From JAWWPG01 sp963820035 (GTDB lineage: Bacteria > Actinomycetota > Actinomycetes > Propionibacteriales > Nocardioidaceae), in assembly GCA_963820035.1 (NCBI GenBank), contig CAWFYK010000009.1, positions 634,111 to 698,110 of the forward strand: a stretch of 64,000 bases of DNA. The letters run 5' to 3'. The notes under the pieces were generated by a model that was not told the origin of the DNA, did no database searches, and was given only the letters and a program-made list of their open reading frames with translations. The translations under genes and the position numbers were made by a program. Positions 51,900 to 61,410 of this stretch are shown here, piece after piece (within the stretch, counting starts at the first letter, position 1; every line of letters begins with the position of its first letter).

Positions 51900-52493
51900 T
51901 TGCTGCGCCGGGGACGCCTGTTGGAGACCGCCACGTTGGCCTGGAACGTCGTCGGCATCGTCATCTTGGCCTATGCGGCCGTTGCTGCCGGATCGGTGGC
52001 GCTCGCGGGTTTCGGGTTGGACTCCCTGATCGAGATCGGCGCCAGCGTGGTCGTGCTCTGGCAGCTTTCTGGGGGTGGCCGGGAGCGTCAGCGGCGGGCA
52101 TTGAGGATGATCGCTGTCGCGTTCGTGGCGTTGGCGGTCTACCTCGTCATCCAGTCGACGGTCGTGCTGGTCGCGCGATATCACCCGCAGCCCAGCCTGC
52201 CGGGCATGGTCTGGACGGCGGCCACCGCCGTGACCATGTTCGCCCTGGCCGCCGGCAAGACCCGGACGGGCCATCGCCTGGCCAACCCGGTGCTGGTCAC
52301 GGAGGGACGCGTCACGGTCGTCGACGGGCTCCTCGCGGTGGCTGTCCTGCTGGGGCTCGCGTTGAACGACCTGTTGGGATGGTGGTGGGCAGACCCGCTC
52401 GCCGGCCTCGTCATCGTCTACTACGCCGTCAGAGAAGCCGCCGCTATTCGCAACGAGCTCCGCGAGCGCGTCGATCATGCCGCCGGAGACTGA
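51900..52493 (+). CDS. Cation-efflux (CDF)-like membrane protein, 5' end uncertain
   Basis: About 197 residues with five or six membrane helices in CDF order. Helix 1 is ETATLAWNVVGIVILAYAAV and helix 2 is SVALAGFGLDSLIEIGASVVVLW, where the Asp takes the place of the CDF metal-site SD; the last pair has LNDLLGWWWADPLAGLVIVYYAV with the second site as ND..AD. No cytoplasmic C-terminal domain is present. No ATG or GTG exists in frame near the N-terminus; TTG 51900 is used here. A GTG at 51847 (right after the RidA gene) reads sensibly in another frame for a few codons, so a frameshift near 51865 is possible. Confidence 0.65.
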   Translation: MLRRGRLLETATLAWNVVGIVILAYAAVAAGSVALAGFGLDSLIEIGASVVVLWQLSGGGRERQRRALRMIAVAFVALAVYLVIQSTVVLVARYHPQPSLPGMVWTAATAVTMFALAAGKTRTGHRLANPVLVTEGRVTVVDGLLAVAVLLGLALNDLLGWWWADPLAGLVIVYYAVREAAAIRNELRERVDHAAGD

Positions 52494-52560
52494 TGCGGGA
52501 ATCCGAACAGCGTGGAATAGTCGGTGACGACCTGATATCGGGTGATCGCGGAGGTCACTG

Positions 52561-54072
52561 ATGAACCGTCGTCATGCTGGTCGTGCATTCGCGTTTGGTC
52601 TGTGCGTCGTGTCGCTGAGTTTCGCCGGGGTCTCTCCGGTCTCAGCCGGAGCGAACACTCCGGTCGTCATCCATCAAGGGGTGGTGACCCGGCAGGACAT
52701 CGCGAGCCAGCCGGGCTCCGAGACCGACACGGTGGTCGAGCCGGACGTCGCAGTCTCGCCGATCAACAAGAACGTCGCGATCGCCGCGGCGCACGACTCC
52801 CGCTTCCCCGACGGTGGGGCCGTGGACATCTCCGTGGCATGGACGGTTGACGCCGGCGCACGATGGCATCACATGCCGGTGCAAGGCATCACCACGGCTA
52901 CGGGCGGTCCCTATGATCGCGCGTCAGATCCGGTGGTCGCCTTCGCCGCAGACGGGACGGCGTACCTGTCGGTGCTGCTCTTCGACGCCACGACCTGCCG
53001 GACCGCGGTGGCCGTGCTTCGCTCGACCGACGGCGGTCAGACCTGGAGCAAGCCTTCCTACGCACACAAGAGCTCGTCGTGTGACTACTCCGACGACAAG
53101 AACTGGATCGTGGTGGACACCTCGTCGGCCAGCCCCCACCTCGGCCGGGTCTACCAGTTCTGGACGCCCTTCAGGTACGACGGGAACCACTTCCTCGGGT
53201 CGCCGCAGGCGGTGCGGTGGTCCGACGACGGCGGCAGGACCTGGAGTGGCACGCACTACGTCACGCCGATCGACCGCAGTACCCAGAACTCTCAGCCGAT
53301 GATCCTGCCGGACGGCTCGATCGTGGACACCTACTACGACTTCGGCCCGGACAAGACACCGGACGGTAGTCCCCAGATCCAAGCCGAGGCGCCACGCGCC
53401 CGCCTGCATCAGGCGTTGGCCAGTGACCCCGTCGACGCGGCCGGGACGATCTACGCGTCGACCTCGAGCGACGGCGGCGCGACGTGGTCGCACCGAAGTG
53501 AGGTCGCCAACAACGCCGCGGGCTACGCGGACGGCGTGCGGTGCTGTCTGTTCGCCGCGGACATCGACGCGGTGACTCATGTGATGTATGCGGCGTGGAA
53601 CGGTGGAGTTGGGACCACCGACCCCGTCTACGAGTCCTTCTCCAGTGACGGCACGACATGGTCGTCGCCGATCCGCGTCTCACGCGGCGACGTGCCAGGA
53701 GTCCAGCGGGTGAACGTCGACGTGGTCGCGCGGGGAGGTGACGTCTATGTCGGCTACGGAACTCGAACAAACCCCGAGCAGAACGGCGGAGTCGTGCAGC
53801 AGCAGATCTCGGTCTCGAACGACGGCGGCTACAGCTTCAGGGCGCCGACTTCTGTTGGTCCCCGGTCTGTGCTGAAGTACGCCGCCCGGGCCGGCGGCTA
53901 CTTCCCCGGTGACTACATCGGCGAGGCCATCGCACCGGGACGCATCTACATGGTCTGGGCGGTGTCCTCCAAGCCTCCGCCGGCGTCGGAGTCGAAGTAT
54001 CACCAGGTGATCTACGGCGCGACGCTCCGGCCTTCAGCCTTCTTGAGCCAGGCTTCGACCTCGAGCGGCTGA
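52561..54072 (+). CDS. Secreted BNR/Asp-box repeat protein (sialidase-like propeller)
   Basis: A 503-residue exported protein. A Sec signal peptide (AFAFGLCVVSLSFAGVSPVSA) precedes a beta-propeller with Asp-box motifs: STDGGQTWS, SDDGGRTWS, SSDGGATWS, SSDGTTWS and SNDGGYSF. The Arg triad and nucleophilic Tyr of true sialidases cannot be placed with confidence, so a glycan-binding or other hydrolytic role is as likely. The start is ATG 52561. Its end overlaps the convergent NTF2-like gene by 39 bp. Confidence 0.8.
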   Translation: MNRRHAGRAFAFGLCVVSLSFAGVSPVSAGANTPVVIHQGVVTRQDIASQPGSETDTVVEPDVAVSPINKNVAIAAAHDSRFPDGGAVDISVAWTVDAGARWHHMPVQGITTATGGPYDRASDPVVAFAADGTAYLSVLLFDATTCRTAVAVLRSTDGGQTWSKPSYAHKSSSCDYSDDKNWIVVDTSSASPHLGRVYQFWTPFRYDGNHFLGSPQAVRWSDDGGRTWSGTHYVTPIDRSTQNSQPMILPDGSIVDTYYDFGPDKTPDGSPQIQAEAPRARLHQALASDPVDAAGTIYASTSSDGGATWSHRSEVANNAAGYADGVRCCLFAADIDAVTHVMYAAWNGGVGTTDPVYESFSSDGTTWSSPIRVSRGDVPGVQRVNVDVVARGGDVYVGYGTRTNPEQNGGVVQQQISVSNDGGYSFRAPTSVGPRSVLKYAARAGGYFPGDYIGEAIAPGRIYMVWAVSSKPPPASESKYHQVIYGATLRPSAFLSQASTSSG

Positions 54073-54504
54073 CGGAAGCGCTCGTCCGGTGTGAGGCGGA
54101 AGGGCGAGAGAACTGTCAACGCTCCAACAGTCGACCAGGAAGCGCCAGTCACCCGTGAGGCTGCGGCGCACCAGACTGTGCTGCCATCCGAAGATGTCCA
54201 GCCTGGTGAGATCCGGACCGGATCCACGCAGGTTCCAGCGGCCGGTCAGCATGGCGTGCGAGCCGACCAGGCAGATGTCGCCGGGTTCGCGGCGTAACGG
54301 AACCTTGGCCGCTAACACGCTGGAGAGGGCCGCCCTGACCTGAGCCGGCCTCGTCGCTGTCGTGTCGTTCCAGAGGACCAGCACGGCCACTGACTCGTAG
54401 AGCGCCACAGCTGCGTCGAGATCTCCGTCGCTGACAGCCTGGCTCAGCAAGTGCGGTACGTCGGCTGGCCGTCCTGCGGCGGGGGGTGGAATGGGGTCCG
54501 GCAT
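54034..54504 (-). CDS. NTF2/SnoaL-like small protein
   Basis: A 156-residue protein with the NTF2-like layout: helix SQAVSDGDLDAAVALYESVAVLV, then strands including GDICLVGSHAMLTGRWNLRG and a late DWRFLVDCWS. These domains form cone-shaped pockets for small ligands; no catalytic dyad can be named. The start is ATG 54504. It overlaps tail to tail with the BNR protein gene by 39 bp, which is unusual and suggests that one of the two ends is variable. Confidence 0.65.
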   Translation of the reverse strand: MPDPIPPPAAGRPADVPHLLSQAVSDGDLDAAVALYESVAVLVLWNDTTATRPAQVRAALSSVLAAKVPLRREPGDICLVGSHAMLTGRWNLRGSGPDLTRLDIFGWQHSLVRRSLTGDWRFLVDCWSVDSSLALPPHTGRALPSAARGRSLAQEG

Positions 54505-54693
54505 TGAGCCAGCGTTCCCGCTCTTGTGGGGCGGGGCGCTGGGAGTGCTAGGGGAACCGCTGGGGGGCCGGCTGGGGTAGGGTGCCGATTGCTGGCGATC
54601 TATCCGTGGAGACCTCGGTACCGGGGCGCGGGCGACGGGCCTCGGGAAGGTTGCCTGGCAGTCAGGTCTCCACCACGCCCCCGCAGGTGCCCC

Positions 54694-57600
54694 ATGGTTA
54701 TGCAGACACTCGCGACCGGACCTTCGCTTCGCCTCGGCGGCAAGGTGCCGGCCCCCCGCACGGCGCTCGTCGGTCGCAGCGCCGAGGTCGCCCGCCTGGT
54801 GGATCTGCTGGAGTCGGCGCGCTTGGTCACGCTGACGGGTCCGGGTGGCGCCGGCAAGACCAGGCTCGCGATCGGCGCCACAGCTTCGCTTCGGGGAGTC
54901 GACGACAGCGCGGGAAGAGTGGCCTGGGTCGACCTAGCCGCACTCGGTTCTGGGGAGCTGGTCGAGGAGAGTGTTGCCGCTGCCCTAGGTGTCCCGACAA
55001 CGGCGGAGGGGACGGTCGCCGCGTCCATCGCGGATCGGATCGGCTCCTCGGAACTCCTCCTCGCCCTCGACAACTGCGAGCACCTCGCCGAGGCCTGCGC
55101 GACGCTCGTCGATTTCCTGCTGGAGCTCTGCCCATGCCTGCGCATACTGGCGACCAGCCGCGAGGCCCTCGGTGTGGACGGAGAGTTCGTCTGGAGGGTG
55201 CCCCCCTTGTCGCTGCCCCTGCCGAAAGCCTCTGACGTGGCCGCGGCTGTCTCCGAGTCGGCGGCGTGCCGGCTGTTCGAGCAACGGGCTCAGGCCGTCT
55301 CCCCGGACTTCACGCTAGGCGCCGGAAATGCCGCCATCATCGCCCGGTTGTGTCGGCGCTTGGAAGGGTTGCCGCTGGCGATCGAGCTCGCTGCGGCGAG
55401 GATCCGCGTGATGTCGCCGGCGCAGATCGACGCAGGTCTCGACAACGTGTTCCACCTCCTGGTCGGCGGCTCCCGTACGGCGCCGGCTCGTCACCAGACG
55501 TTACGGGCCACCCTCGACTGGAGTCACGACCTGCTGAGCGAGCGTGAGCGCGCCGTGTTCCGTCGGCTCGGAGTCTTTCCGGGAGCCTTCGACCTTGAGG
55601 CCGCGGAAGCGGTGTCGGCGCACGATCCGGTCGAGCGTGGAGAGGTGCTCGACCTCTTGACCCAGCTTCTTGACCGATCGCTCGTGCAGATCCGTCCATC
55701 CCAGGACCGGGTGCGCTACCGGCTGCTCGCCACCGTCCGGCCGTACGCCCGAGAGAAGCTCAGGTCGGCCGGGGAGTACGACACGGTGAGCCGTGCCCAC
55801 CTGAGGCACTACGCCGATCTGGTCTGCGACGTCGAAGCGCGATTGGTCGGCCCGACCCAGAAGCTCGAGCTCGACCGGCTGGAGCTCGAAGGCAACAACC
55901 TGCGGGTGGCGCTCGGCTTCGCCCGCGACAACGGCGAGACGGCAGACGGCATCCGCCTGGCCGCGAACCTGTGGCGGTTGTGCTACATGCGAGGGCACTA
56001 CCGCGAGGGCAGGGAATGGCTTGACTGGGCTGCGGTGGTGGATCCCGATGCGCCGCCGGCACTGCGAGCGAAAGCGCTGCACGGTGGCGGTTCGCTCGCG
56101 TTCCTGCAGTGTGACTACGCGGCCGCCGTACGCCGGCTGGACGCCGGGCTGCGCCTCTACCGTGAGCTCGATGACCAGGAGGGCACCGCTGTTGTGGTGC
56201 AGGCGCTTGGCAGCGTCGCACGGGAGCAGGGCCGCTACGAACGGGCCGCGGAGCTGCACGCCGAGAGTCTGCGACTCTTCGTTGGTCTCGGGAGCCGGTT
56301 GGGCGTCGCGCAGTCCCACGGCTACCTCGGCTTCAATCTCTGGCTACAGGGGCGTTGGGACGAGGCTGAACCGGAATGCGAGCAGGCGCTTGCCGACTTC
56401 CGGCAGCTCGGCGACCTGGAAGGGATCGCCTGGTCGCTGATCAGCCTGGGCACGATCGCGCAGTACCGCGGCCGGCTCGACGCGGCCGAAGCCATGCTCG
56501 CGGAGGCATATCGGCTCTCCCAGGCGGCTGGCTATCCGGAGGGGCTTGCATGGTGCCTGCATGAGCAGGGACTGCTCGCGCTGCGACGAGGAGAGAACGA
56601 CGCCTTCCTTCCCCTTAGCGCCAGCCTCGCGCGCCATCGTGAGCTGGGCGACCGCTGGCGGTTGACGAGTGTCCTGGAGGATCTGTCGGCGTGCGCCACG
56701 AGCCACGGCCAGGCAGAGCGGGCCGCCGCGTTGTTGGGGGCGGCCGACGCGCTACGCGCCGAGATCCAGACCGAGCTCGCGCCCTGCGAGAGGCCCGACC
56801 ACGAACGCGTCGTCGCACAGTTGCAGGGCTGGCTCGGCAAGGAGGGCTATGACGCGGCCTGGACCCGCGGTCGGGTAGGGCAGCTGGATGACCTGCTCGC
56901 TGATGTCCCGGCACCCGCGGCGGTTTCCCCAGTCATCCCCCATGAGCCGGGGCCGGCTCCCGCTCCAGCGCAGCCAACCAACTCCATCGTGACGGGCGAC
57001 GTTCCGGTCGCGGAGCCGCTTGAAGTTCAGGTGTTGGGCGCCGACTCCGTCCAACTCGGGGACCGCATCCTGACGGCCGCGGATTGGGGTTATGCCAAGC
57101 CACGTGAGATGTTCCTGCTTCTGGTGAGCTCGGCGCCCCAGACAAAGGAGCAGATCGGAGCTGCGCTGTGGCCAACGTTCGCGGACAAGCAGCTACGCAA
57201 TGCTTTCCATACGGCGCTGCGTGACCTGCGCCGGGCGTTGGGCGATGCGGGTTGGGTGCTTTTCGCAGGCGGCCGCTACACGGTCAACCGCGAGCGTGAC
57301 CATCGGTTCGACATCGACGTGTTCGAGACCGCCATCAACGAGGCGCGTCGGTGCGGGGACTCCCCGGAGACCCTGGCGCATCTGCAGCGGGCGATATCGG
57401 TCTACCAGGGTGACTTCCTTCCCGATTTCCTTGATTCCGAGTGGACCGAGGCGAAGCGAGCCGTGCTGCGCCGCTCCTTCGGTGCGGTGCTGCGCGGGGC
57501 CGGTCGTCGCTTGGCGGGAGCGGAGCGGCATCCGGAAGCGGTCGAGGTCTTCCGGCGTGCCGTCGCCCACGATCCGCTGGACGAGGCGGCCCACCGGCAG

Positions 57601-57747
57601 CTGATGCAGTGCCTCATCAGGGTCGGCGAGGCTGGCCGAGCCGCGACGGTCTACCAGCAGCTCGCCGAACGTCTCCGAGACGAGCTCGGAGTGGCTCCGG
57701 CGGCGGAGACGACCGCGCTCTACCGCAGGCTCGTCAGACCGAGCTGA
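54694..57747 (+). CDS. AfsR-like NB-ARC/TPR regulator with C-terminal SARP (wHTH + BTAD) part
   Basis: A 1,017-residue regulator. NB-ARC ATPase comes first (Walker A GPGGAGKT near residues 49-56, LLLALDNCEHL, RLEGLPLAIELAAARIRVMSP), then TPR-like helices to about 740. A Pro-rich linker (PEPGPAPAPAQP-like) leads to an OmpR-type winged helix (LEVQVLGADSVQLGDRILTAADWGYAKPREMFLLLV, from about 777) and a BTAD domain (RFDIDVFETAINEA to the end). In most AfsR/SARP proteins the DNA-binding part is N-terminal, so the order is reversed here. ATG 54694 is preceded by AGGTG. The neighbouring exported protein gene downstream may be a target. Confidence 0.82.
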   Translation: MVMQTLATGPSLRLGGKVPAPRTALVGRSAEVARLVDLLESARLVTLTGPGGAGKTRLAIGATASLRGVDDSAGRVAWVDLAALGSGELVEESVAAALGVPTTAEGTVAASIADRIGSSELLLALDNCEHLAEACATLVDFLLELCPCLRILATSREALGVDGEFVWRVPPLSLPLPKASDVAAAVSESAACRLFEQRAQAVSPDFTLGAGNAAIIARLCRRLEGLPLAIELAAARIRVMSPAQIDAGLDNVFHLLVGGSRTAPARHQTLRATLDWSHDLLSERERAVFRRLGVFPGAFDLEAAEAVSAHDPVERGEVLDLLTQLLDRSLVQIRPSQDRVRYRLLATVRPYAREKLRSAGEYDTVSRAHLRHYADLVCDVEARLVGPTQKLELDRLELEGNNLRVALGFARDNGETADGIRLAANLWRLCYMRGHYREGREWLDWAAVVDPDAPPALRAKALHGGGSLAFLQCDYAAAVRRLDAGLRLYRELDDQEGTAVVVQALGSVAREQGRYERAAELHAESLRLFVGLGSRLGVAQSHGYLGFNLWLQGRWDEAEPECEQALADFRQLGDLEGIAWSLISLGTIAQYRGRLDAAEAMLAEAYRLSQAAGYPEGLAWCLHEQGLLALRRGENDAFLPLSASLARHRELGDRWRLTSVLEDLSACATSHGQAERAAALLGAADALRAEIQTELAPCERPDHERVVAQLQGWLGKEGYDAAWTRGRVGQLDDLLADVPAPAAVSPVIPHEPGPAPAPAQPTNSIVTGDVPVAEPLEVQVLGADSVQLGDRILTAADWGYAKPREMFLLLVSSAPQTKEQIGAALWPTFADKQLRNAFHTALRDLRRALGDAGWVLFAGGRYTVNRERDHRFDIDVFETAINEARRCGDSPETLAHLQRAISVYQGDFLPDFLDSEWTEAKRAVLRRSFGAVLRGAGRRLAGAERHPEAVEVFRRAVAHDPLDEAAHRQLMQCLIRVGEAGRAATVYQQLAERLRDELGVAPAAETTALYRRLVRPS

Positions 57748-57929
57748 CCCGCGCGCACTCCTGCACGCTGATTCCGCCTCGCATCCGGTTCCGCCTCACA
57801 GCACGTCCCGCCTCACATGAGGGGTGCCTCCGGCAGTTCCCCCAGCGCCCCCCGCGTCTTCCCCCACGCGACGTTCGAGGGTTTCATCACCGCCCCGACA
57901 GGCATGAAACCCCGAAAGGAAAACCTCTC

Positions 57930-58505
57930 ATGGCCATCTCCACCACCGCCCGCCGTACCATCCTCGCCGCCACTGCTTCCACCGCTGTCATTGCCGGTCT
58001 CGCCGGGTTCGCCGGCGCAGCAAACGCTCAGACTTCAGCCAAGCCGAACGGGTTCGTCTACGTCGAAACATGCACCTCGCTGGCCGGCACGGTGTCGATC
58101 ACCCCCGGCCTCAAGGCCAGGGCTCGCACGGAGGCCGCGGTCGTGTCCGGCACGCTCGACGGCTGCTCATCGTTCGGTAGCCAGCAGCCCGGCCAGGGCA
58201 CCTTCACCGCGGTGGTCTCCGGTTCCGCCTCGGCAACAGCCGGGACGCTCTCTGGCACGTTCACCGCCAACTGGCCCGCCTCGTCCGGCCTCAACCCGTC
58301 CAACGGCTCGATCACGATCACCACGATCAGCAAGGGCATGTACTCGATCAGCGGCACCGTCACCTCCGGCGCCTGGCAGCAGAACAGCGTGTCGTCCGGC
58401 TACGTCGTGACCCATACGAAAGGGAGGGGCACCAAGCACAACCCGATCGTGTCGCAGTCGTTCGTCAACACCAGCTCGCTGCAGCTGGGACACAACGGCG
58501 GCTGA
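57930..58505 (+). CDS. Secreted protein of unknown function
   Basis: A 191-residue protein with a clear Sec signal peptide (RRTILAATASTAVIAGLAGFAGAANA, cleaved before QTS). The mature part is Ser/Thr/Gly-rich and beta-predicted with two Cys (ETCTSLAG, DGCSSFG), probably one disulfide. No family is recognised. ATG 57930 follows GAAAGGAAAA. A 20-bp perfect hairpin follows the stop. It lies directly after the SARP-like regulator, on the same strand, 182 bp away. Confidence 0.72.
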   Translation: MAISTTARRTILAATASTAVIAGLAGFAGAANAQTSAKPNGFVYVETCTSLAGTVSITPGLKARARTEAAVVSGTLDGCSSFGSQQPGQGTFTAVVSGSASATAGTLSGTFTANWPASSGLNPSNGSITITTISKGMYSISGTVTSGAWQQNSVSSGYVVTHTKGRGTKHNPIVSQSFVNTSSLQLGHNGG

Positions 58506-58526
58506 CACAACAGGAGCGTGAATCCA

Positions 58527-58572
58527 CGACCGAGGCGTCCCGCCGCTCCAACGCGGCGGGACGCCTCGGTCG
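58527..58572 (+). terminator. Strong hairpin terminator
   Basis: A 20-bp perfect inverted repeat (arms 58527-58546 and 58553-58572) with a 6-base loop, starting 21 bp after the stop of the secreted protein gene. There is no T-run, as is usual in this GC range. Confidence 0.85.
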
Positions 58573-58745
58573 CGTCTGTGCCCACAGCGGGCACCACCGG
58601 CGCCGCGCTGATCCTCCGCTTCCCGCACACGCTCTTGGTGCGTTGCCGAGCGGTCGAGCGAGGCGGCGGGTTCGCCGTACGTGGGTCATGGAATCTTGGG
58701 TCCGTCGGTTCGCGGGATAGGCTGGCATCTTTGCCGGACCACCCG

Positions 58746-59735
58746 ATGGGATATCACGTGTTTCATGCTTCACGCCGTGTTGCGGCGCTCATGGTCGTCG
58801 TCGCTGCTCTCACGACCGCGGCCACCGCATGCTCGTCGGCCTCGGGTGGGTCGTCCTCCGGGTCCCCAAGCCCAGGGCAGGGTGCATCATCCACGGTCGG
58901 GTCCTCTGGAGTCACGGTCACGGGTGGCTTCGGCTCGACGCCGAAGGTGACCATCCCTGATACTCCGGCACCGGCCAAGCTGACCCAACAGACGCTGGTC
59001 CAAGGCACAGGTGCCACAGTCGTTGCCGGCGACACCCTGGTCGCCAACTACGTGGGACAGACGTGGGCCAACAAGAAGGTCTTCGACAGCTCCTTCTCCC
59101 GCGGCGAGCCGGCCGGATTCGTCGTTGGCAAGGGTCAGGTCATCCCCGGATGGGACAAGGCCCTGGTAGGCCAGAAGCTTGGATCGCGAGTGCTCCTGAC
59201 GATCCCGCCGGCCGACGGCTACGGACCGAGCGGCAACAGCCAGGCAGGAATCAGTGGCACCGACACGCTGGTCTTCGTGGTCGACCTGATCTCGGTCTAC
59301 AAGCCCGACGTTTCGGCGCCAGGTACGCCGGCCGGTCCCCTCCCGGCAGGCTGGCCGAAGGTCTCCGACACACCGGCCAAGGAGCCCACCATCACGAGCG
59401 TCGCGGGCGTGAAGGCGACGACGAAGCCCGTCTCGAAGCTTCTCGTCAAGGGCAGTGGCGAGAAGATCGACCCGTCCAAGACCTTGGTGCTGCAGCTGGT
59501 GCAGACCGATCTCGCCACCGGCAAGAAGACGCAGTCAACCTGGGGCCAGGCGCCGCAGGTGGTCAGTGCGTCGAGCGTGCTGCCGCTCGCGAGCGCTCTC
59601 AACGGCCAGAACGTCGGCTCGCGGGCCGTCGTACTCCTCCCGGCGACTCCGGGCACGCCTGCCTCCGGGTCGAGTCCCGCCCAACCCGCCACCCCGGCTG
59701 GGGTGCTGGTGGTCGACGTCGTCGGACAGTTCTGA
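58746..59735 (+). CDS. FKBP-type peptidyl-prolyl isomerase lipoprotein
   Basis: A 329-residue lipoprotein. The lipobox is TAATAC (Cys29), followed by a Ser/Gly linker. The first FKBP domain is complete (VVAGDTLVANYVGQTWANKKVFDSSFSRGEPAGFVVGKGQVIPGWDKALVGQKLGSRVLLTIPPADGYG is its run of conserved segments); a second, more divergent FKBP-like domain (ATTKPVSKLLVKGSGEKIDPSKTLVLQLV to the end) follows a Pro-rich linker. It helps fold exported proteins on the outer membrane face. ATG 58746 is taken; GTG 58758 is an alternative. Confidence 0.85.
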   Translation: MGYHVFHASRRVAALMVVVAALTTAATACSSASGGSSSGSPSPGQGASSTVGSSGVTVTGGFGSTPKVTIPDTPAPAKLTQQTLVQGTGATVVAGDTLVANYVGQTWANKKVFDSSFSRGEPAGFVVGKGQVIPGWDKALVGQKLGSRVLLTIPPADGYGPSGNSQAGISGTDTLVFVVDLISVYKPDVSAPGTPAGPLPAGWPKVSDTPAKEPTITSVAGVKATTKPVSKLLVKGSGEKIDPSKTLVLQLVQTDLATGKKTQSTWGQAPQVVSASSVLPLASALNGQNVGSRAVVLLPATPGTPASGSSPAQPATPAGVLVVDVVGQF

Positions 59736-59843
59736 GGGTCCACGGGGGCTCGTGATCGGTCGCTCTCGGCGGGGTACGCGCTCCCTTGCCGACGAGAATT
59801 ACTCGAGTGCACGATGTCTGGCCGCGCCAGTAAGGTCGCGGTC

Positions 59844-60302
59844 ATGACCTCGGACGCGTTCGTGCCAGCTGACTTCGATCCGCCGACCTCACTCGTCATG
59901 GCCGAGTTCCGCCTCGAACCGCTGGGGCCGCAGCACAACGAGGCCGACTATGCCGCCTGGATGTCGAGCATCGCGCACATCCGCTCGACGACCGGCTTTG
60001 CCACTGGCAGCTGGCCACCAGAGAAAGGCATGACGCTTGAGGAGAACCTCTCCGACCTTCGCCGCCACGCCGAGGATTTCACGCGTCGCGTCGGTTTCAC
60101 CTTCACCGTCCTCGACCCAGGTGACAGCGACGTTATCGGCTGCGTCTACATCTACCCCACGGCCTCCGAGGACTATGACGTCACGGTTCATTCCTGGGTG
60201 CGGGTCGACAGGGCGAGCCTCGACGCACCCCTCGCCGACGCCGTCGCAAGCTGGCTCGCGACCGACTGGCCCTGGGAGCGTGTTGACCGCTGCGGTCGTT
60301 GA
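59844..60302 (+). CDS. GNAT-like acetyltransferase, small
   Basis: A 152-residue protein resembling a clade of small GNAT proteins (FRLEPLGPQHNEADYAAWMSSIAHIRST, then FTFTVLDPGDSDVIGCVYIYP and VHSWVRVDRASLDAPLADAVASWLATDWPWERV). The acetyl-CoA pyrophosphate loop is not canonical, so the activity is uncertain. The start is ATG 59844; ATG 59814 in frame is an alternative. Confidence 0.65.
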   Translation: MTSDAFVPADFDPPTSLVMAEFRLEPLGPQHNEADYAAWMSSIAHIRSTTGFATGSWPPEKGMTLEENLSDLRRHAEDFTRRVGFTFTVLDPGDSDVIGCVYIYPTASEDYDVTVHSWVRVDRASLDAPLADAVASWLATDWPWERVDRCGR

Positions 60303-60386
60303 GCCGCCAGATCGGGGCGGCCGGCCGACGTACTCATCCGTGCTGGGCCCGCTCTGGATGACCGGTGGGTTGTCGACGAAGCGGAG

Positions 60387-60797
60387 TCAGTCGAGGTCTC
60401 GGGTCGGCCTGCGGAGGTAGAACTCGGTGAACTCCCGGCAGCGACCGTCGTCGTCGAACTTCATGAGGAAGCAGTTGTCGTAGACGCGCTCGATGGGACC
60501 ACCCGGCTCGTGGCGATAGCTGCTCGTGCCGGATGCGACAACGGTGTCGCCGTCGACCGCGACCGGGATATAGCGGGCGTCGACGGTATCCGGGGCGTCG
60601 CGCGACGAACTGCCCTCGTCGTCGGACTCGCCCAACCACGATGCGACGACAGCATCGGCGCCGACGACCGGTTCGTCGTACGGGTGGTAGCGGTAGGCGA
60701 CTTCTTCGGAGAAGAGAGCGCGGATCCGATCGGGGTCGTAGGTGCGCCACGCCTCGACATAGGCGTCCAACCACGCCTGAGCGCTCTCCCAGTTCAT
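60387..60797 (-). CDS. SnoaL/NTF2-family small protein
   Basis: A 136-residue NTF2-like protein (AQAWLDAYVEAWRTYDPDRIRALFSEEVAYRYHPYDEPVVGADAVVASWL, then DARYIPVAVDGDTVVASGTSSYR and DNCFLMKFDDDGRCREFTEFYLRRP). This is the most typical SnoaL pattern in the window, usual for small enzymes or polyketide-related cyclases, but also for proteins of unknown role. The start is ATG 60797, well before the first helix. Confidence 0.8.
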   Translation of the reverse strand: MNWESAQAWLDAYVEAWRTYDPDRIRALFSEEVAYRYHPYDEPVVGADAVVASWLGESDDEGSSSRDAPDTVDARYIPVAVDGDTVVASGTSSYRHEPGGPIERVYDNCFLMKFDDDGRCREFTEFYLRRPTRDLD

Positions 60798-60940
60798 GGC
60801 GCTACCGTACTCATCGAGGGGTCTCAAGGAGGTCCCGCGCAACTCAGCGTGCGCTCCTTCCGGCGTCGCGACGCCGCCACCTGGAGCGCCCGGCCCACCG
60901 TCAGCTCGAAGACTCCTCTCACGCGGCACATGCAGCAGGG

Positions 60941-61273
60941 TCAGAATTGGCCCAGTGCGATCTCCGAGAGGAGCAGGACCAGGGGAAGAAGCCCGAGAGT
61001 TGTGGCAAGCAGGACCATCCAGGAGCGCTCTCGGTGTCGGATGATCGCAACAAGGCCGGTGGCAAAGGCGGCGATCGCGCACACCCAGATGCCCAGGCCC
61101 CACACGAGCTGGGGCCAACTGTCGGTGTAGCTGTCGGCCGGTTGCACGATGTCGAGCGCGAACGAAAGCACGAGCAAGACGACCCCCGTGACGCTCAGAC
61201 TCGCGAACGTGATCGCCCGGCCACCAGAGTCCAAAGTCCTCCAGCGCCCCTTCCTCGCCGGAACTCCAGACAT
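60941..61273 (-). CDS. Three-helix membrane protein of unknown function
   Basis: A 110-residue protein with three hydrophobic segments (FASLSVTGVVLLVLSFALDIV; PQLVWGLGIWVCAIAAFATGLVAII; WMVLLATTLGLLPLVLLLSEIAL). No family is recognised. The start is ATG 61273. Confidence 0.6.
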   Translation of the reverse strand: MSGVPARKGRWRTLDSGGRAITFASLSVTGVVLLVLSFALDIVQPADSYTDSWPQLVWGLGIWVCAIAAFATGLVAIIRHRERSWMVLLATTLGLLPLVLLLSEIALGQF

Positions 61274-61410
61274 GCGAGATGGGATCAGCGTGGCGATGGC
61301 CCGCCGCCTGGCGGCTATGTCATACCGCCGGGAGTGGGGGCCTGTCTCCAGGCGCTTAACTTCGCGGCTTGGTCTCCGTCGGTCGCCTGCACCGAGGACA
61401 CCGCCATCGG

